The position numbers were made by a program, and so were the translations under genes. Source: Didymodactylos carnosus (Eukaryota; Rotifera; Eurotatoria; Philodinida; Philodinidae). From it: a stretch of DNA of 48,104 bases. Below are positions 1 to 12,477 of the stretch, piece by piece. The number at the start of each line of letters is the position of its first letter. Position 1 is the stretch's first letter. The stretch lies in NCBI GenBank assembly GCA_905250885.1, contig CAJNOQ010000491.1, positions 1 through 48,104 on the forward strand, written 5' to 3'. The notes under the pieces are model-generated. The model was not told the origin of the DNA. It searched no databases and saw only the letters and a list, made by a program, of their open reading frames with translations.

Positions 1-30
1 AACATATACTTATTTTTCTCAAAATGTGAA

Positions 31-86
31 TTTATAGTAACGATATAGTGGAAATACCGAGTCTAACTATTTTTTGCCAGGGGGAT
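31..86 (+). repeat. Direct repeat, copy 1
   Basis: This 56-bp stretch is repeated at 392-447 with a few changes. The shared core reads ATACCGAGTCTA, then a T-rich tract, then GCCAG and GGGAT. The two copies lie in the same orientation about 360 bp apart. They could be ends of an old inserted element or a local duplication. Confidence 0.6.
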
Positions 87-391
87 AAATCATCTGCCAA
101 ATGTTTGTGATCAAATAATAGCTAATCGTGGCTGGGACAGTAGAGGCTGGTAGAGTTTCTCACGGCCTTTCAGATGGTCATTTTAGTTTTGAAATAAATT
201 GATTATAAATTGAAAAAAATCGATGAAAATGTAACAACACACACATCACCGGGGAATGGGATGATGAAGGTGTCTTTGTTGCTCTTGAATTTTTTTTCAA
301 CTGACGAATACAATTGAAGATATACTTATAGAGGATTGTAGAAAATTTGACGGGCTATCCGAATCTCTATTTACTTTATCAAAACAAAGAA

Positions 392-447
392 TTTATAATG
401 ATAATATATGGAAAATACCGAGTCTAGTTATTTTTGGCCAGAGGGAT
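392..447 (+). repeat. Direct repeat, copy 2
   Basis: Second copy of the repeat at 31-86, with the same ATACCGAGTCTA core and the GCCAG/GGGAT end. No coding sequence is seen between the copies. Confidence 0.6.
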
Positions 448-1342
448 GTTATGAAGTTTTAGTTAAATAACGTCTAATAAGTTGGTGTGTTTTACTGACA
501 AAGCTTTGTGCGAATTAACCAAATTCCATGAATATTTACATTATCTCTCCAATATCAAAGAACGATTATTTGCTTTTTAATATTAATTTATTTCTATATC
601 TTCGCTGTTTTCTCATCTTTAGTTTTAATTTTTATTTAACACCTTATCAAACTGGCGATCTAATTAGTTTATAAATTCTCTCACGATCTCACACAAGTGA
701 GATCTGTTTGTTTTGAATGAGCAAAATGTTCATTTATGTTCTAGTTTATGTTTACATAAAATAAGTATATATCTATATCTCAATTTCTCTTTTACACAGC
801 TGGTTATGATTTTTTTTTTCTTAAATTTAAAATTAAGCGCATCTTTAATTTGATCATAATCAGCCTTCTGTGTTTGTTAAATAACAAGATCAATTTAACA
901 ACTAATATGAAAAGCTAACTGGCTGTTGTTATGCAATAATCGTCTTAAACTTAACAGTTGCAAAAGTGGATGTTATTAATTTTCATATGGTTTTAGAAAA
1001 ACTTATTTTTAAAAAATATTTCTCATTTCACTTATAGATGAAATGATTTTTGTAACAATGATCGGAAAAAACAGATTCATCCTTCAACGTGCGTGACATA
1101 TTTTCTTAGCCATAAATTGTTTAATACTACACACCTAAATATATACATAAATTTATACGATGGAACAACTTATTTTCGCTTTTCTTTTTATTTGTTTTTC
1201 TGTCTTTGATCAGTGACAACAGTTGACTTTTGATCAAATCACAATCGATTGTTACTGTATTTATTTTACATCTATAAATACTTTAATGATATCATCGATC
1301 ACAAAACGTTTATAAACGTGTAATCGATACAATAAAGGTTGA

Positions 1343-1462
1343 GATCCTATTATAGGATCTTAGCCTCTAGTATAACCTCCGCTCTCTCTCTCATACAGTA
1401 AATCCCTGGATGTAAAAGAAGACCATCCCTTAATAGCGGACCATCCCCTATTAGAGGATCAG
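1343..1462. repeat. Palindrome and short tandem repeat, possible MITE remnant
   Basis: A near-perfect palindrome, GATCCTATTATAGGATC, lies at 1343-1359. It is followed by a CT-rich tract and two copies of an 18-bp unit beginning GACCATCCC at 1421 and 1439. A further GAGGATC follows at about 1453-1459. The arrangement resembles a decayed miniature element, but I could not pair clear ends or a target duplication. Confidence 0.3.
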
Positions 1463-2644
1463 GTTTAGGTTTATGGGTTGCAAGCAAGTATAGAAAAATG
1501 CCAGTATAGGGAAAAGTTGAGCTCAATAGTTGACCACCCTTAAAGTTTTAACTTACCGGGCAAAATAAAAAACTACTTGGTCTTCTATTGCGCGGAGGAG
1601 TTTAGTCTACTCCATTTTTTATGGTGAGTGAACGTATGTCTTTACCATAAGTGTGGTGCCATCCGCTGGGAAAATTTTGAAAATTCTACGTCTCAAAAAT
1701 AGAAAAATGACGAATATTCTGCTATTCAGAGTGGGTATAGTCATATCTCTGCAGTTTACCGGATAGTGCTAACCAAACCATGTTTATTGAATAAAGTGAT
1801 AGAATTTATCTAACCTCAACATTGTGTTTTTCTCGCGTTAAAATAATGCACGATGATGTTTCAGGTGTAATAATTGACGGTGTTTTTGTATTTGATCAAC
1901 AACTGTACATATTATATGTGAAACAAAATTGCTAAAGGCAAATACGAACGTTTTTTCTCGACACAACGGGAACAATTTCACTTTTTTTTATACTTCAATT
2001 ATTACATAACGATTCAATCAGTTGGAAGTTTTAAATGATTTATTATAAACAATTAGTGAACTTTGGTTATTTGTAAATATGGTCAAGTTAAAATCTAATA
2101 CAAGTGAAAAGTGGTTGGTTTTGTTTCTTATAGCATTCATTTGACTAAAGAAATGTTTACAATATGAATAGAGCAGAATATTAGAGATCTATGAATGTTA
2201 CTGGCTTTTGTTATCTTTGGTAAAACTCGCATTTTAGATTTCGGCGAATTTTTTTCCTTTACGCCTTTTTATTTCATGTAGACAAACAGAATACATTCAA
2301 ATTTTCTTAAATGTATAAGAAAAGAAAAAAAAAAATGTCCACTGTGCCGCATGTTCTCTGATTGGAGAATTGCATTAAAAATCTGATTGGTTGATAGTGA
2401 CATGAACAAAAATTGTCTATTTTATCAACTTGTCTAGATACATATACACACACACACACATCTCTTTGAGTAATGGTGATGAGTTATCATATTTTGTGTT
2501 AAAAATCATTTATAATATTACATGAACAAGCAGGCACTTGAGTTAGACTCTCAACTTCTAATAATTGACTATACCAAAACATAAGTGTCATTCATCAGAA
2601 AGTCTCCACCTTCCCAGTGTGGATATTCTAGATTTCCTTTTTAC

Positions 2645-2646
2645 AG
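2645..2646 (+). promoter_or_regulatory. Possible splice acceptor in the 5' UTR of T-box gene 1
   Basis: A pyrimidine-rich tract ending TTTTTACAG lies 61 bp before the start codon at 2708. It could be the acceptor of a 5' UTR intron or a trans-splicing site. Only the motif is visible. Confidence 0.3.
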
Positions 2647-2707
2647 ATATACTAGCCTATTAACGATTATTTTTCTATAAATTTGCCTTTTTATTATTAT
2701 TCTAACA

Positions 2708-4882
2708 ATGTTAGAAGATGAAAATTTATTCACAAGATCTTCCTTTCCATATTCAATGGCTGCTCTTACGGTAGCTGCTGCTGCTCACAACATGTATAAT
2801 CCATTTACATTTAACAGTTATAATACAGATAGCTATATAGGTAAGTTTATTGTCTGATACGATTTTCTTTTGAAGACAAAATTGTTCATTTTGTTACCCA
2901 CACATCTATTCCTTCCTGTGGATGTTTCATAACATGTAAAAAAAACTTGTTCAGAAAAAGGAGGCTACAAATTTATTGTTTTGGTAGATCAATTAGTCTT
3001 ACAGAAGAAATATGTTCAACAGTTTCTCGTATGAAAGTTACTAAATTCTGAACTTATTTTTTTCTTTTACTGTTAATATTAGAATTGCGCTCACTCTTAA
3101 ATCGAAGTTTCTTTGATGAATATGACATTTTTCTCTTTAAAACTTTATTCTAGCACCAGATATAAAAAGCGAAAGAACAGATTCAAAAATTCAAGTAAAA
3201 TTAGAAGATATGGACTTATGGAAACGTTTTCATAGTTTGGGGAATGAAATGATAATAACTAAAACTGGAAGGTAAGTATTTTTTCATCGTTCGTGAAAAA
3301 AAGATTTTTTTAATTAGTTAAATTTTGTCAAACGTATTGTAGACATTTTTTTAGAAAAACAGGAAGACAAAGGTGTTTGTTTATTATTCTAGACGAATGT
3401 TTCCGACATTTCGAGTGATGTTGAATGGTCTTGAAACGAATACAAAATATATGGTATTGTTAGATATAGTACCAGTTGATGATAATCGTTACAAATATCA
3501 TGATTCAAGTTGGAATATATCTGGAAAAGCTGAACCCCATTTATTTGGAAGGTTTGTTGAGATTAATATAAAAAAAAATAATTTAATTAAAACTTTTCAT
3601 TGTATAATTTTTAGATATTATGTTCATCCTGATAGTCCGGCAACGGGTACACAATGGATGAAACAATGTGTTCTATTTAATAAAGTTAAAATAACAAACA
3701 ATGCCATGCACAATCAGGGACATGTAATATTAGCAAAAGTCTATAATTTACTTTACAATATTTTATTTTTGTGTTTTATTTTTTTCAGATTATTCTTAGT
3801 TCGATGCATCGTTATCAACCTCGTCTACATATTGTTGAAGCATCCGATGTATATTCGATAAGAACTGGTACATACAACACATTTACATTTGATGAAACGG
3901 TTTTTACAGCTGTCACAGCCTACCAAAATGATCAGGTATGTCTTTTTTAACGCTTAATAAAAAAATCATGATCTTCTTAGTAACAGAAAAAATTGTTCGC
4001 TCTTCTTATAGATCACAAAATTGAAAATCAATCATAATCCATTTGCAAAAGGATTTCGTACGTATAACTTACAAACATTCTAATGTCTAAAAGTCAATAT
4101 CTTGAATTTTTCAGGTGAACAACCGATACATGGAAAAAAGTAAGCCATAAAAATATGTTAATAACTCTAGTATGAAGTAATCTGACAAGAAAAGGCTATC
4201 ATATTGAATAAAATAAATTTTGATCATATAGATTAATATTTCAACGTCTTTGTCAGCTATTAGAAGTCTAACACGAAAAACTGCTTAGAATGAATTTGAT
4301 TACTGATGAAAAACTAATTTTTATAATCTTTTTTAGGACTTCGAAAGGTTTAAAGCGTCAATGTGAGTCTAGCAACGATAATGAGAAAAGATTAAAAACA
4401 GGTATAATTTTTTAAACAATAACTACCAATCAGTAATCAGTCTATTACTTTTCTTTCTCTTTTTTTTCTAAGATCATGGCAGTACATCTCGATTATGCAA
4501 GAGTGATTCATCAATAAATTCCACTCTACTTGGACAACAACAATTATCTACTTCTACTAGTACTAGTACATCGTCTGCTCTAGCTGATTCTACCACCTAT
4601 CTCGATGAAAGTTATACATCCGGTGATAGTCCAACAAAAGACTATAAATGTTCTACTACTATACCATTGACTGCATCAACATCTTATCCATCGAACATGT
4701 ACAATTATGATACATCAACACCCTTTTATATGAATCAAAAACTAAATTCCTACTATGGTATGCCAACCACACCATTTAGTTATAGTCCCATGAATTTTGG
4801 ACAGTTTTCACGCTATTCAACTCAAACCTATCCGTATCCTATCTCATCATCAGCAAACTATAATGCATTTTTTAATCAATGA
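2708..4882 (+). CDS. T-box transcription factor, copy 1
   Basis: Nine exons: 2708-2840, 3154-3271, 3393-3551, 3615-3723, 3789-3935, 4012-4057, 4115-4139, 4337-4401, 4473-4882. Joined they give exactly 404 codons (403 aa). A complete T-box DNA-binding domain spans about residues 57-240. It shows the family signatures [50 protein letters not shown] and NPFAKGFR. By eye it is nearest the Tbx6/16 (VegT) group, because [17 protein letters not shown] and the GKAEPH region match best; that placement is uncertain. The N-terminus is short and hydrophobic/Ala-rich. The C-terminus (from about 260) is Ser/Thr/Tyr-rich, as in activation domains. It should act in the nucleus as a sequence-specific regulator. 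The neighbour at 6567-8717 is a paralogue sharing the post-domain motif ADSTTY. It has one intron (3552-3614) that the paralogue lacks. Confidence 0.93.
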
Positions 4883-4950
4883 AATAGTACCGTGTTTTCT
4901 CTTAAATATATCTATTTTCATATGTGTGTATATTTATTCTTTTCTGTTAA

Positions 4951-4956
4951 AATAAA
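4951..4956 (+). terminator. Polyadenylation signal AATAAA of T-box gene 1
   Basis: The canonical hexamer lies about 70 bp after the stop codon. Other copies further on, for example near 5147, could serve instead. Confidence 0.5.
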
Positions 4957-6437
4957 ATGTTTGGTAGACCAACGAAGTCACCAAAAGAAAAAAGTCATAG
5001 CCATATTGTGTGTACTTATTTTTTGTTGAGGTGTTAAAGCGCATTTAGCATATTACCATATACAATATAATTCGTGCACATCAAAATATCAATATTCTAA
5101 TTGACTATGATATATTAACAAATGTACTGTCATTATTCTCGAGAGAAATAAACATGAACCGAGAAATTTTTACGAGTGTTACGACATGAACGAACAACAA
5201 AAAAAAAAAAAATTTTTTTTTCCTCTCAATTTCTTAAAATCTTCAGTTATACATATGGTACTCCCAAAGGCAAACGTTTAAGGTGGATATAAATATGAAA
5301 CCAATAGAAAAATTGAACAACTCACATGAATGATTATTTTGACACATCATAAAATATGCCTGAATGTATATGTGTATAATAAAACTAACCAATAAAGACA
5401 ATATAAAAACAATGTCTTTTATTCACATATATACAAAAACTTATTCGTCTTTTATGAATAAGAATTACTAATAGTTTTTTGTTCGTTTCATTGATGGAGG
5501 AAGAGAAAGAGAGAGAGAAGAGATAAAAAATAGATATACGGCATAAAATAAAACGATGTTTATCTGAATAAATAGTTGAAATTGTAGATTACATTTTTAA
5601 ACCCAATTTTAGGTTATTCAATGATGTTATTTAGGTTTAGAAGATAAACAGTTTGGAAAATATACATTTTTAAACAGATGATTTTTAAGAATGAAAAATA
5701 GAATTTTTTCATTGATTGTACAAGTTTTCTATATCAAATGTGGACTTTTTGATGTAGTGCTTTTATTGTTGAAACAATATTCTTATATATATCTTGTTCG
5801 ACCTTCTAGCAAGAACATTGTTTGATTTAATAAAGAGACATGGTCCATGTAGTAAACTTTGCATTACTGATCAGTGTTTTAGGACGTGTGTTCAACTTTG
5901 AATTTAGTTTTCTATATATTATATTTTACATAAAATGCATGTTCCAACAAATGGTAGTGGAATTTAATAGAAAAAGTGTTTTAAAAATCATTTACTTCAA
6001 ATAAAGAATTAGGAAAAATATGACATTATAATCAATAGGTCATGTAGAGAATCGGATAACGTTCACTCAAAAATTTAACAAGCAATGAGTGTTAATACAA
6101 GTTTCATATCTATGTAAAAACACGATTTTATTGTATTTCTAATTGCAGACAGTACTTATGATCGGAAACTATTCTATATTTTGTATATTACTGTTCATTC
6201 TCTGTCAGAATGGAAAATTTTTTCTACTTTCATAACCCGATAATCTCACAAATTTTCAACTTTGAACGACTTTTAAATGTAACGAAAACATTTTTTTTTT
6301 CATCTTTCTCTTTATAAGCATTGGCTTCTTTTAACACATTCATTTTAGGTTTAATGCATAACATATTGGATTGGTCAGATAGAAAAATAATTCACGCTGA
6401 GGAAAAAAATAGATATTTTTTTTTCTTTTCTTTCAAC

Positions 6438-6439
6438 AG
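6438..6439 (+). promoter_or_regulatory. Strong acceptor-like site in the 5' UTR of T-box gene 2
   Basis: A run of about 20 pyrimidines ends in TTTCAACAG, 128 bp before the start codon. This fits a 5' UTR cis-acceptor or a spliced-leader acceptor. Confidence 0.35.
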
Positions 6440-6566
6440 GTAGCAGAAAAAAATTAGAAAGACATATGATCATCTTGTATTACGCGACAACACAATTTGA
6501 CGATCGATCTTTAATATACACACGGCATATGTTACGTAAAACATCATTTATTTAAATCGTTTTTGC

Positions 6567-8717
6567 ATGTTATCATACGCTGTTCCACAGCAATTAAATT
6601 CAACGACTAACATATGCTCTTCATCAGCCACATCAAGATTATACAATGATGATGATATATTTAATGTAAGAAATAAACCGTTTATCTATCCAGCAATGTC
6701 AACAGCACCAGTAGCCACACATGGAATGTATACGTCACAAGGATTTCCCGGTTTTGGATTTGGTCTATACGATGATATATCATCATTTCCTGGTAAAAGA
6801 TTAATTAACATTTCTTAGTTCGAGTACGATGTGATGTGTCCAATGACTTTGGCACTGTTTACTCTAAGAAGGAAATTACTGCATACTTCTTAATTTATAC
6901 TTAAAAATAAAAGATGTAGGCCTCTTTTTCTGGTTAGTCGCCTTTACCATACTCTAAATTGAACTTCGTAATCTTGACGAATTGTCTGTTTCTTATATTA
7001 GATCCCACACGATCCTCATTTTTTGTAACAGCAAAACGGGAACGTCCCGATCCCAATATTGAAGTAGAATTAGACAATATGGATTTATGGAAAAAATTCG
7101 ATGGAATTGGAACAGAAATGATTATTACGAAAAGTGGAAGGTATGTATGTATATGCGTGTACTTAATGTGATGAGTCAACTTAAGCCTCTATACGTCTTT
7201 TTTTATAACAACTCAACTTGTACGCACAGTTGGTAATAAAAAGAAGTGCAGCTGCCCAATATGTTGTTGACATTGATGATAGTTGATGTCTCTTATGAAT
7301 TAGTATTGTGAACTAATTAGCTCTTTTGTTCAAGAGTTTCAATTTGAATGAGTTTTGCTTCTCAACAGGAATTAAGTTTGTTTTCCTTCATATTAAGTGT
7401 ATAAATGAAATATATGTGTGTTTAGAAGGATGTTTCCAATATTTAAAGTGATAGTAACAGGATTAGATACAAATTCAAAATATATTATGTTTATGGATGT
7501 TGTACCTGTTGATAATAATCGATATAAATATCATAATTCTCAATGGATGATAACCGGTGCTGCCGAACCCCATATGCCCGGTCGATTATATCCACATCCA
7601 GAAAATCCTTCAACTGGCAGTCAATGGATGAAACAACCAATAACATTTAATAAATTAAAATTAACAAATAATACCATGGATCAACAGGGTCATGTGAGTA
7701 ATAGAGTGATAATACTATGGTAACATAATGTTTGTAATTATCATTGTCTCATACGTAGATTATCTTGAATTCCATGCACAAATATCAACCACGTTTACAT
7801 ATCATTCAAGCATCTGATTCACTATCAATACGGCCGGATGCTGTTAATACATTTACATTTCCCGAAACAACATTTATTGCCGTAACAGCATATCAGAATG
7901 AACAGGTTTGTTCTCACAGTTTCGATGTGACTATATAGAGATAATACTGTACAAACAACTTTTCATAGTGAAATTGAAAATTTTGTTACATTTGATTGTT
8001 TTGTTTTAGATAACTCGATTGAAAATCGATAATAATCCATTTGCTAAAGGTAAATTGAATGATCTTTGTTCTGCTTTGTAATGTCTTATTGCTTTTATTG
8101 AAGGTTTTCGAGATCACAATGGCCATAGTCGAAAGTATGTTTGAACTTCGTATTTTTCATATTGCTCTAATGAATTTTATTTTAGAGATACAAGATCAAT
8201 GAAACGAGGTAATGAATTTAACGATAATGAAAAGAAACTTAAATCAGGTAACTATTAAATATTTTTGACATGTTGAATAAAAAATACTGTAATATATTTA
8301 TCTTAATCGTTGTCTATTAATTTAGAAATGTATACACCCGATTCAAAACGTAATAAGTCCAGTAGTGGCGATGATCTTACACCTGAATCACCAATAATTC
8401 AGACAACAAACAACTCAATATCAACTCCTATAATTGCAGCCACAGCTGATTCTACCACTTATTCTGACACTGACAATTATGATCTTCATACATATAAAGA
8501 TTCGGCAAAAAATAGTTTAATGAACAATTACTATTATTCATCGCCAATATTTTCATCAAAATTTCAATCGTCATTTGCCAATCATCCATCTAGTTCATTT
8601 AATCCATACACGTCAAATATTACTGGCTTAACCAATCCATTTACACGCTATTCAACTAGTTCATTTAATTCAACATACAATCCATATACTCATCCAAATT
8701 TATACTATTCATCGTAA
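6567..8717 (+). CDS. T-box transcription factor, copy 2
   Basis: Eight exons: 6567-6792, 7002-7140, 7426-7693, 7759-7905, 8010-8049, 8104-8134, 8186-8247, 8326-8717. Together they make exactly 435 codons (434 aa). The T-box domain covers about residues 96-277 and carries [27 protein letters not shown], a continuous [50 protein letters not shown] and PFAKGFRDH. The TMDQQGH segment again resembles Tbx6/16/VegT proteins. The C-terminal tail is Ser/Asn/Tyr-rich and repeats the ADSTTY motif of the first copy. The short [15 protein letters not shown] block after the domain matches [16 protein letters not shown] of copy 1 and may help nuclear entry. Same strand, 1.7 kb downstream of copy 1, so a tandem duplication is the simplest origin. 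The N-terminal 75 residues are unrelated to copy 1. Confidence 0.93.
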
Positions 8718-10787
8718 TAAATACCTTATATATTGTAATTTTATTTGTTTTTTTTTTGTGAAAAATACTTTTTATAATCAAAAGTGAGAATATGTTTAAA
8801 AATGAAAAGTGAGATTTTTCTTTCATTTTGTTTTGAGAATAAAAAGCAAAAATTGAGAACTATTGAAATATAGATACGGATTTTGTAGCAACGATTCATA
8901 TGTTCACAAATATATGTAGAAGACAGTTGCATCAAAGTCTAGCATGCATGAAAAGTTCAATAACATTGGAAAGATGCAAATTGTCCTCTTTATATTCTCA
9001 TTCGATAGAGCATACAATGGCACATGGGAAGCCATCTTTTAAATCTTTGAAACTCAAAAAAAGAAAACAACGACGCTATGAATAATTTGTATGAAAAGCT
9101 TTAGGAAAAATTCATCAAATAAACAAACTTCGTATTTTCATTGCTGTTCTCTACCTCAAAGGTTTTAATTAATAGTCAAAAACAGAACTGAGCAAAATAT
9201 GATAGTTTTCAGTGAATTTTTAGACTCAAATTCATTGATAACATCAGAAATATTTTATTAAAAATTTATGACAGATACTATTTGTAACTCGTTTGATTTT
9301 GTATCGATTTTCCTGATAATTAACGCTTTTTCAATAGTGAGGATAGGACCGTTATTATCGCGACGATGTGAACGATTTTGCACATTCTACTATCAAGTAG
9401 GGACGCTCTTTTGCCCTCGATTTTATCACTACTTCCAGCTTAAATAAGATATCTCGGAAAAAAATTGAAGTAATGTTGAATCTTAACTATATCTATATCT
9501 ATGAAACTCTATACGCAAGCTGCATTTGTTTCTGTTAGTGGATTCACTTCAATAGCGGAATTCATTTGTCTTAAACTTCAAGTCCAATAAGAAAACATAA
9601 CAAATATAGAGACTATAGTTTGTTGTCATAAATATTGAAAATCTCAACTAAACACTGTTGCTTGCGATGTAATGTACTGCGGAAAATACACTATCCCTTG
9701 AGTCACTGGTTGTTGAAATTGATAATGACTTTCTGGCTTTGATAAAGCGATTTATGATTCATTTTCTAGCCAAAATGAAGTTATGTCATAATAAGGTTTG
9801 TATATAATAGTACTGATGGGTATACCTTTATGGTTTTTTTTGTGAGTGTTATGATCACATATAGTGGAACGTATCATCTAACATACATTTCCATTTCTGA
9901 GAGTTTGGATCTTACAATCTGTACATTATATGCATAGCTTTAATAATACTGAAAATAACCTCTACTTTGTTCATCGACTGGAATAACTTTTTAAAAAGTC
10001 TATTCTCATTATAGAAAAATATTGTATATAATCAGATCAGAGTGTTTCAGAGTAATATAATGGGAATTTTTTTAGACTTCCTTTCTTATGAGACACCCAT
10101 CATCATTAGACATACAATCATATGTGGTCATAGATTTACCTTTGAACTAAACAGTTATGTTGAAGAAAGGAAAAATTTTGAAATTATTCTGAGCATGAAA
10201 ATTTTCGCAGTCGTATATAAAGAAAAGTGTGAAACAAAATAGTGATTCAAAAATTAGCAAGCTCTGGGTACAACAACTCAGAAATTTCAAGATGTTCAAG
10301 ATCTTGGATTCTTAGAAGTTCTTACGTTTTCTTACCAAAATCTTACTGAAAATATTCAAGAAGTCAAGATCTACAAGTTTCACTAGGGATGCACTGTTCC
10401 TTTATTAAGAAAACTACAACTAAGATTATTTCATAAAAACATGTTTCTTTTTTAGCTGAACACCATAAACTGTCATGGAAATTTCTCACTGAAAAACTCA
10501 ATTTGCATCCGTACAGATCGAAAATGAACGCTCAGAAGGCGAAGTATTTATCACTCTTAGACAAGTGCGCCATCTACGTGTTCATTAATCCGTGATCTAT
10601 ACACTATCTAAAATACAACCTATCTGCTACAATAGATAAAAAACGATGAAAAGTGATGATTTTATGACTTCTCCAAAACAAGTCTCATTGATGAAGTTCG
10701 AAATGTCTTTTTTTATTGGTAGATAGTAAATGTTAAAATGCATTTTTATTTTAACTTTAATTTAAGGTGAGTTTACACTCATTCCCC

Positions 10788-10826
<39 letters not shown>

Positions 10827-10967
10827 TCACCATATGATAGAACCAGAGCAAAGAAATCCATCTTTTTAAGATTTTTCTTCTTCCTGTGTTTACTTATGAA
10901 AACGTTGTTTTTTACAAAAACAGATTTACATTTCAATTAAATTACAAAATTATACTTGATAGAAACT
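8718..10967. other. Intergenic region without recognised genes
   Basis: The 3' end of T-box gene 2 lies at the left, with AATAAA hexamers at 8716 (overlapping the stop codon) and 8838. The rest is AT-rich. Short open frames near 8900-9085 and 10042-10242 look accidental. A perfect CAT microsatellite sits near the right end. Confidence 0.55.
10788..10826 (+). repeat. Microsatellite (CAT)13
   Basis: Thirteen perfect CAT units, about 140 bp before the dioxygenase start codon. Length variation between individuals is likely. Confidence 0.95.
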
Positions 10968-11924
10968 ATGTCCTTTTCTTCTTTACCAGTGGTAGATTTA
11001 AACTTGGATGATTCGACTATCGTCCAGTCCATATTTTTGGCATGTACAACAACTGGTTTTTTTTATCTGAAAAATCATGGATTATATGATAAACAGTTGA
11101 AAATGTTTGAGCTATCCAAACGTTATTTTCATTTACCTCTTGAAGAAAAACTGAAACACCAAATACAAGAAAAAAACCATGGTTACGTGCGTGCGGGACA
11201 AGAAAATTTAGATTCAACTGATCAAAAGTCGATGGATTTAAAAGAAGCATTTAATATTTCCAGACTTACCAATGAAGAAGATTTGCCTGCATTATTTCAG
11301 GAGAATGGAAATTTTAGATTAGTTAACCAATTTCAATTTGATTGTTATTCATTATGTATGAAATTATTGAAATATTTAGCTATTGGTTTCGAGATAGATG
11401 AAGATTATTTCCTGTCAAGGCACAAATGGGACGAAGATTCAAGCGATATAATAAGATTACTTTATTATCCATCGTCATCGAGTTTAACGACAGAAAAATC
11501 GATTCGAGCCGGTGCACATTCAGATTACGGATCAATAACATTGTTGTTCCAACATGAAGAGAAAGGAGGACTACAAGTTTTTGACCGTGTAACGAAACAG
11601 TGGTGCGATGTCAAACCATATAATGAAATGATTGTAGTAAATACTGCAGATGCCTTAGAATATTGGACAAAAGGTTTTGTTAAAAGCACCGTACATCGTG
11701 TTATTATGCCTGATCAATTGTCACCAGATGAACGCTACTCAATTGCCTACTTTTGCCAACCAAGTAATACAGTTTTATTAGAACCAATCCCATCAAAATA
11801 TATGATCAATCGTGTTTTCGAAAAAGATGAACATGCCAAACATGTTCTAAATCATGAAAGCGATAAAATTCTAACAGCTGGTGAACATTTAAGATTGAGA
11901 TTAAATAAAACATACGCTTATTGA
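10968..11924 (+). CDS. 2-oxoglutarate/Fe(II)-dependent dioxygenase, IPNS-like
   Basis: A single exon of 318 aa starting at the first ATG (10968); the open frame extends 4 codons further upstream only to a TTG. The N-terminal part (LPVVDL, GFFYLKNHG, FHLPLEEK, GY) matches the DIOX_N domain of the isopenicillin-N-synthase-like family. The C-terminal half is the 2OG-Fe(II) oxygenase jelly roll. The iron ligands are visible as His184-x-Asp186 (in AHSDYGSITLLFQ) and His243 (in STVHRV). The 2-oxoglutarate-binding Arg256-x-Ser258 follows (ERYSIAYF). It should couple 2-oxoglutarate decarboxylation to oxidation of an unknown small molecule in the cytosol. The substrate cannot be read from sequence. 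The gene is intronless among mostly intron-rich neighbours and belongs to a family common in plants, fungi and bacteria, so horizontal origin is possible. Confidence 0.9.
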   Translation: MSFSSLPVVDLNLDDSTIVQSIFLACTTTGFFYLKNHGLYDKQLKMFELSKRYFHLPLEEKLKHQIQEKNHGYVRAGQENLDSTDQKSMDLKEAFNISRLTNEEDLPALFQENGNFRLVNQFQFDCYSLCMKLLKYLAIGFEIDEDYFLSRHKWDEDSSDIIRLLYYPSSSSLTTEKSIRAGAHSDYGSITLLFQHEEKGGLQVFDRVTKQWCDVKPYNEMIVVNTADALEYWTKGFVKSTVHRVIMPDQLSPDERYSIAYFCQPSNTVLLEPIPSKYMINRVFEKDEHAKHVLNHESDKILTAGEHLRLRLNKTYAY

Positions 11925-12477
11925 TAGATTTCCCTTCGTGTGTCAGTATGACAGAATGCTAAAACATTTTCAATACTTCAGTTTGCGACCCAATTTTTTT
12001 TGTACTCGTCCCTGGGTTAGATTGTCGACGTTAATGATGTTCACTTTTGATAATTTTTTTCGCAATAGATTTGTCTGATATGCATATTTCCATTTTGAGA
12101 GCTATTTTTTCGATAACAGTAAAATACAGAGACTCGAAATTTATAATGATAATCTCTATTATACCCAAAAATTTCAAGTCACTATGACTTCATCTTCTAA
12201 AACTCAATTATGAATTATCTCTGTTAACACTAGTTGATCTAGTATGTTGAAGGCTCAAACTGTGATGCACTGCTAACGTATTTCATTAATCGATGATTAA
12301 CTAGAAGTGTAAATCAGTTCCAACAGACAGTTAGAATCTGAAATTTGTTTATAAACTTCGATCACTATTCTATCCGCTCGATTAGATAAGATATGTAACT
12401 ACATTAATATTTAACCATTAAGCTTTACAGATGTAGCCTATGATTAAGACAGTCAAAAGACTATGAAGGATAATAAC

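Larger units (their letters stand above)
1..2707. other. Non-coding region upstream of the first T-box gene
   Basis: No convincing coding exon was seen on either strand. The stretch is AT-rich and holds a pair of 56-bp direct repeats near its left end, a palindrome and short tandem repeat near 1343-1462, and a short CA microsatellite near 2448-2460. It probably contains the promoter and 5' untranslated region of the T-box gene that starts at 2708, but no specific regulatory site can be defended. Confidence 0.6.
4883..6566. other. Intergenic region between the T-box genes
   Basis: No gene is seen. It holds the 3' UTR of T-box gene 1 (AATAAA at 4951) and a GA-rich tract near 5500-5520. A strong pyrimidine tract with an AG at 6438-6439 lies upstream of T-box gene 2. 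The rest is AT-rich sequence without a recognisable pattern. Confidence 0.55.

Noticed and set aside
639..5034. T-box half-sites (ACACCT/AGGTGT) near 639, 1131 and 5029 suggesting autoregulation
   Set aside because: Six-base matches are expected by chance at this frequency, and none forms a paired palindromic site.
8900..9085. 61-codon frame after T-box gene 2
   Set aside because: Short, basic at the end, no similarity; chance is sufficient.
10956..10967. Four extra codons before the dioxygenase ATG
   Set aside because: The frame there begins at TTG, which is not a credible start in an animal gene. ATG 10968 fits the family N-terminus.
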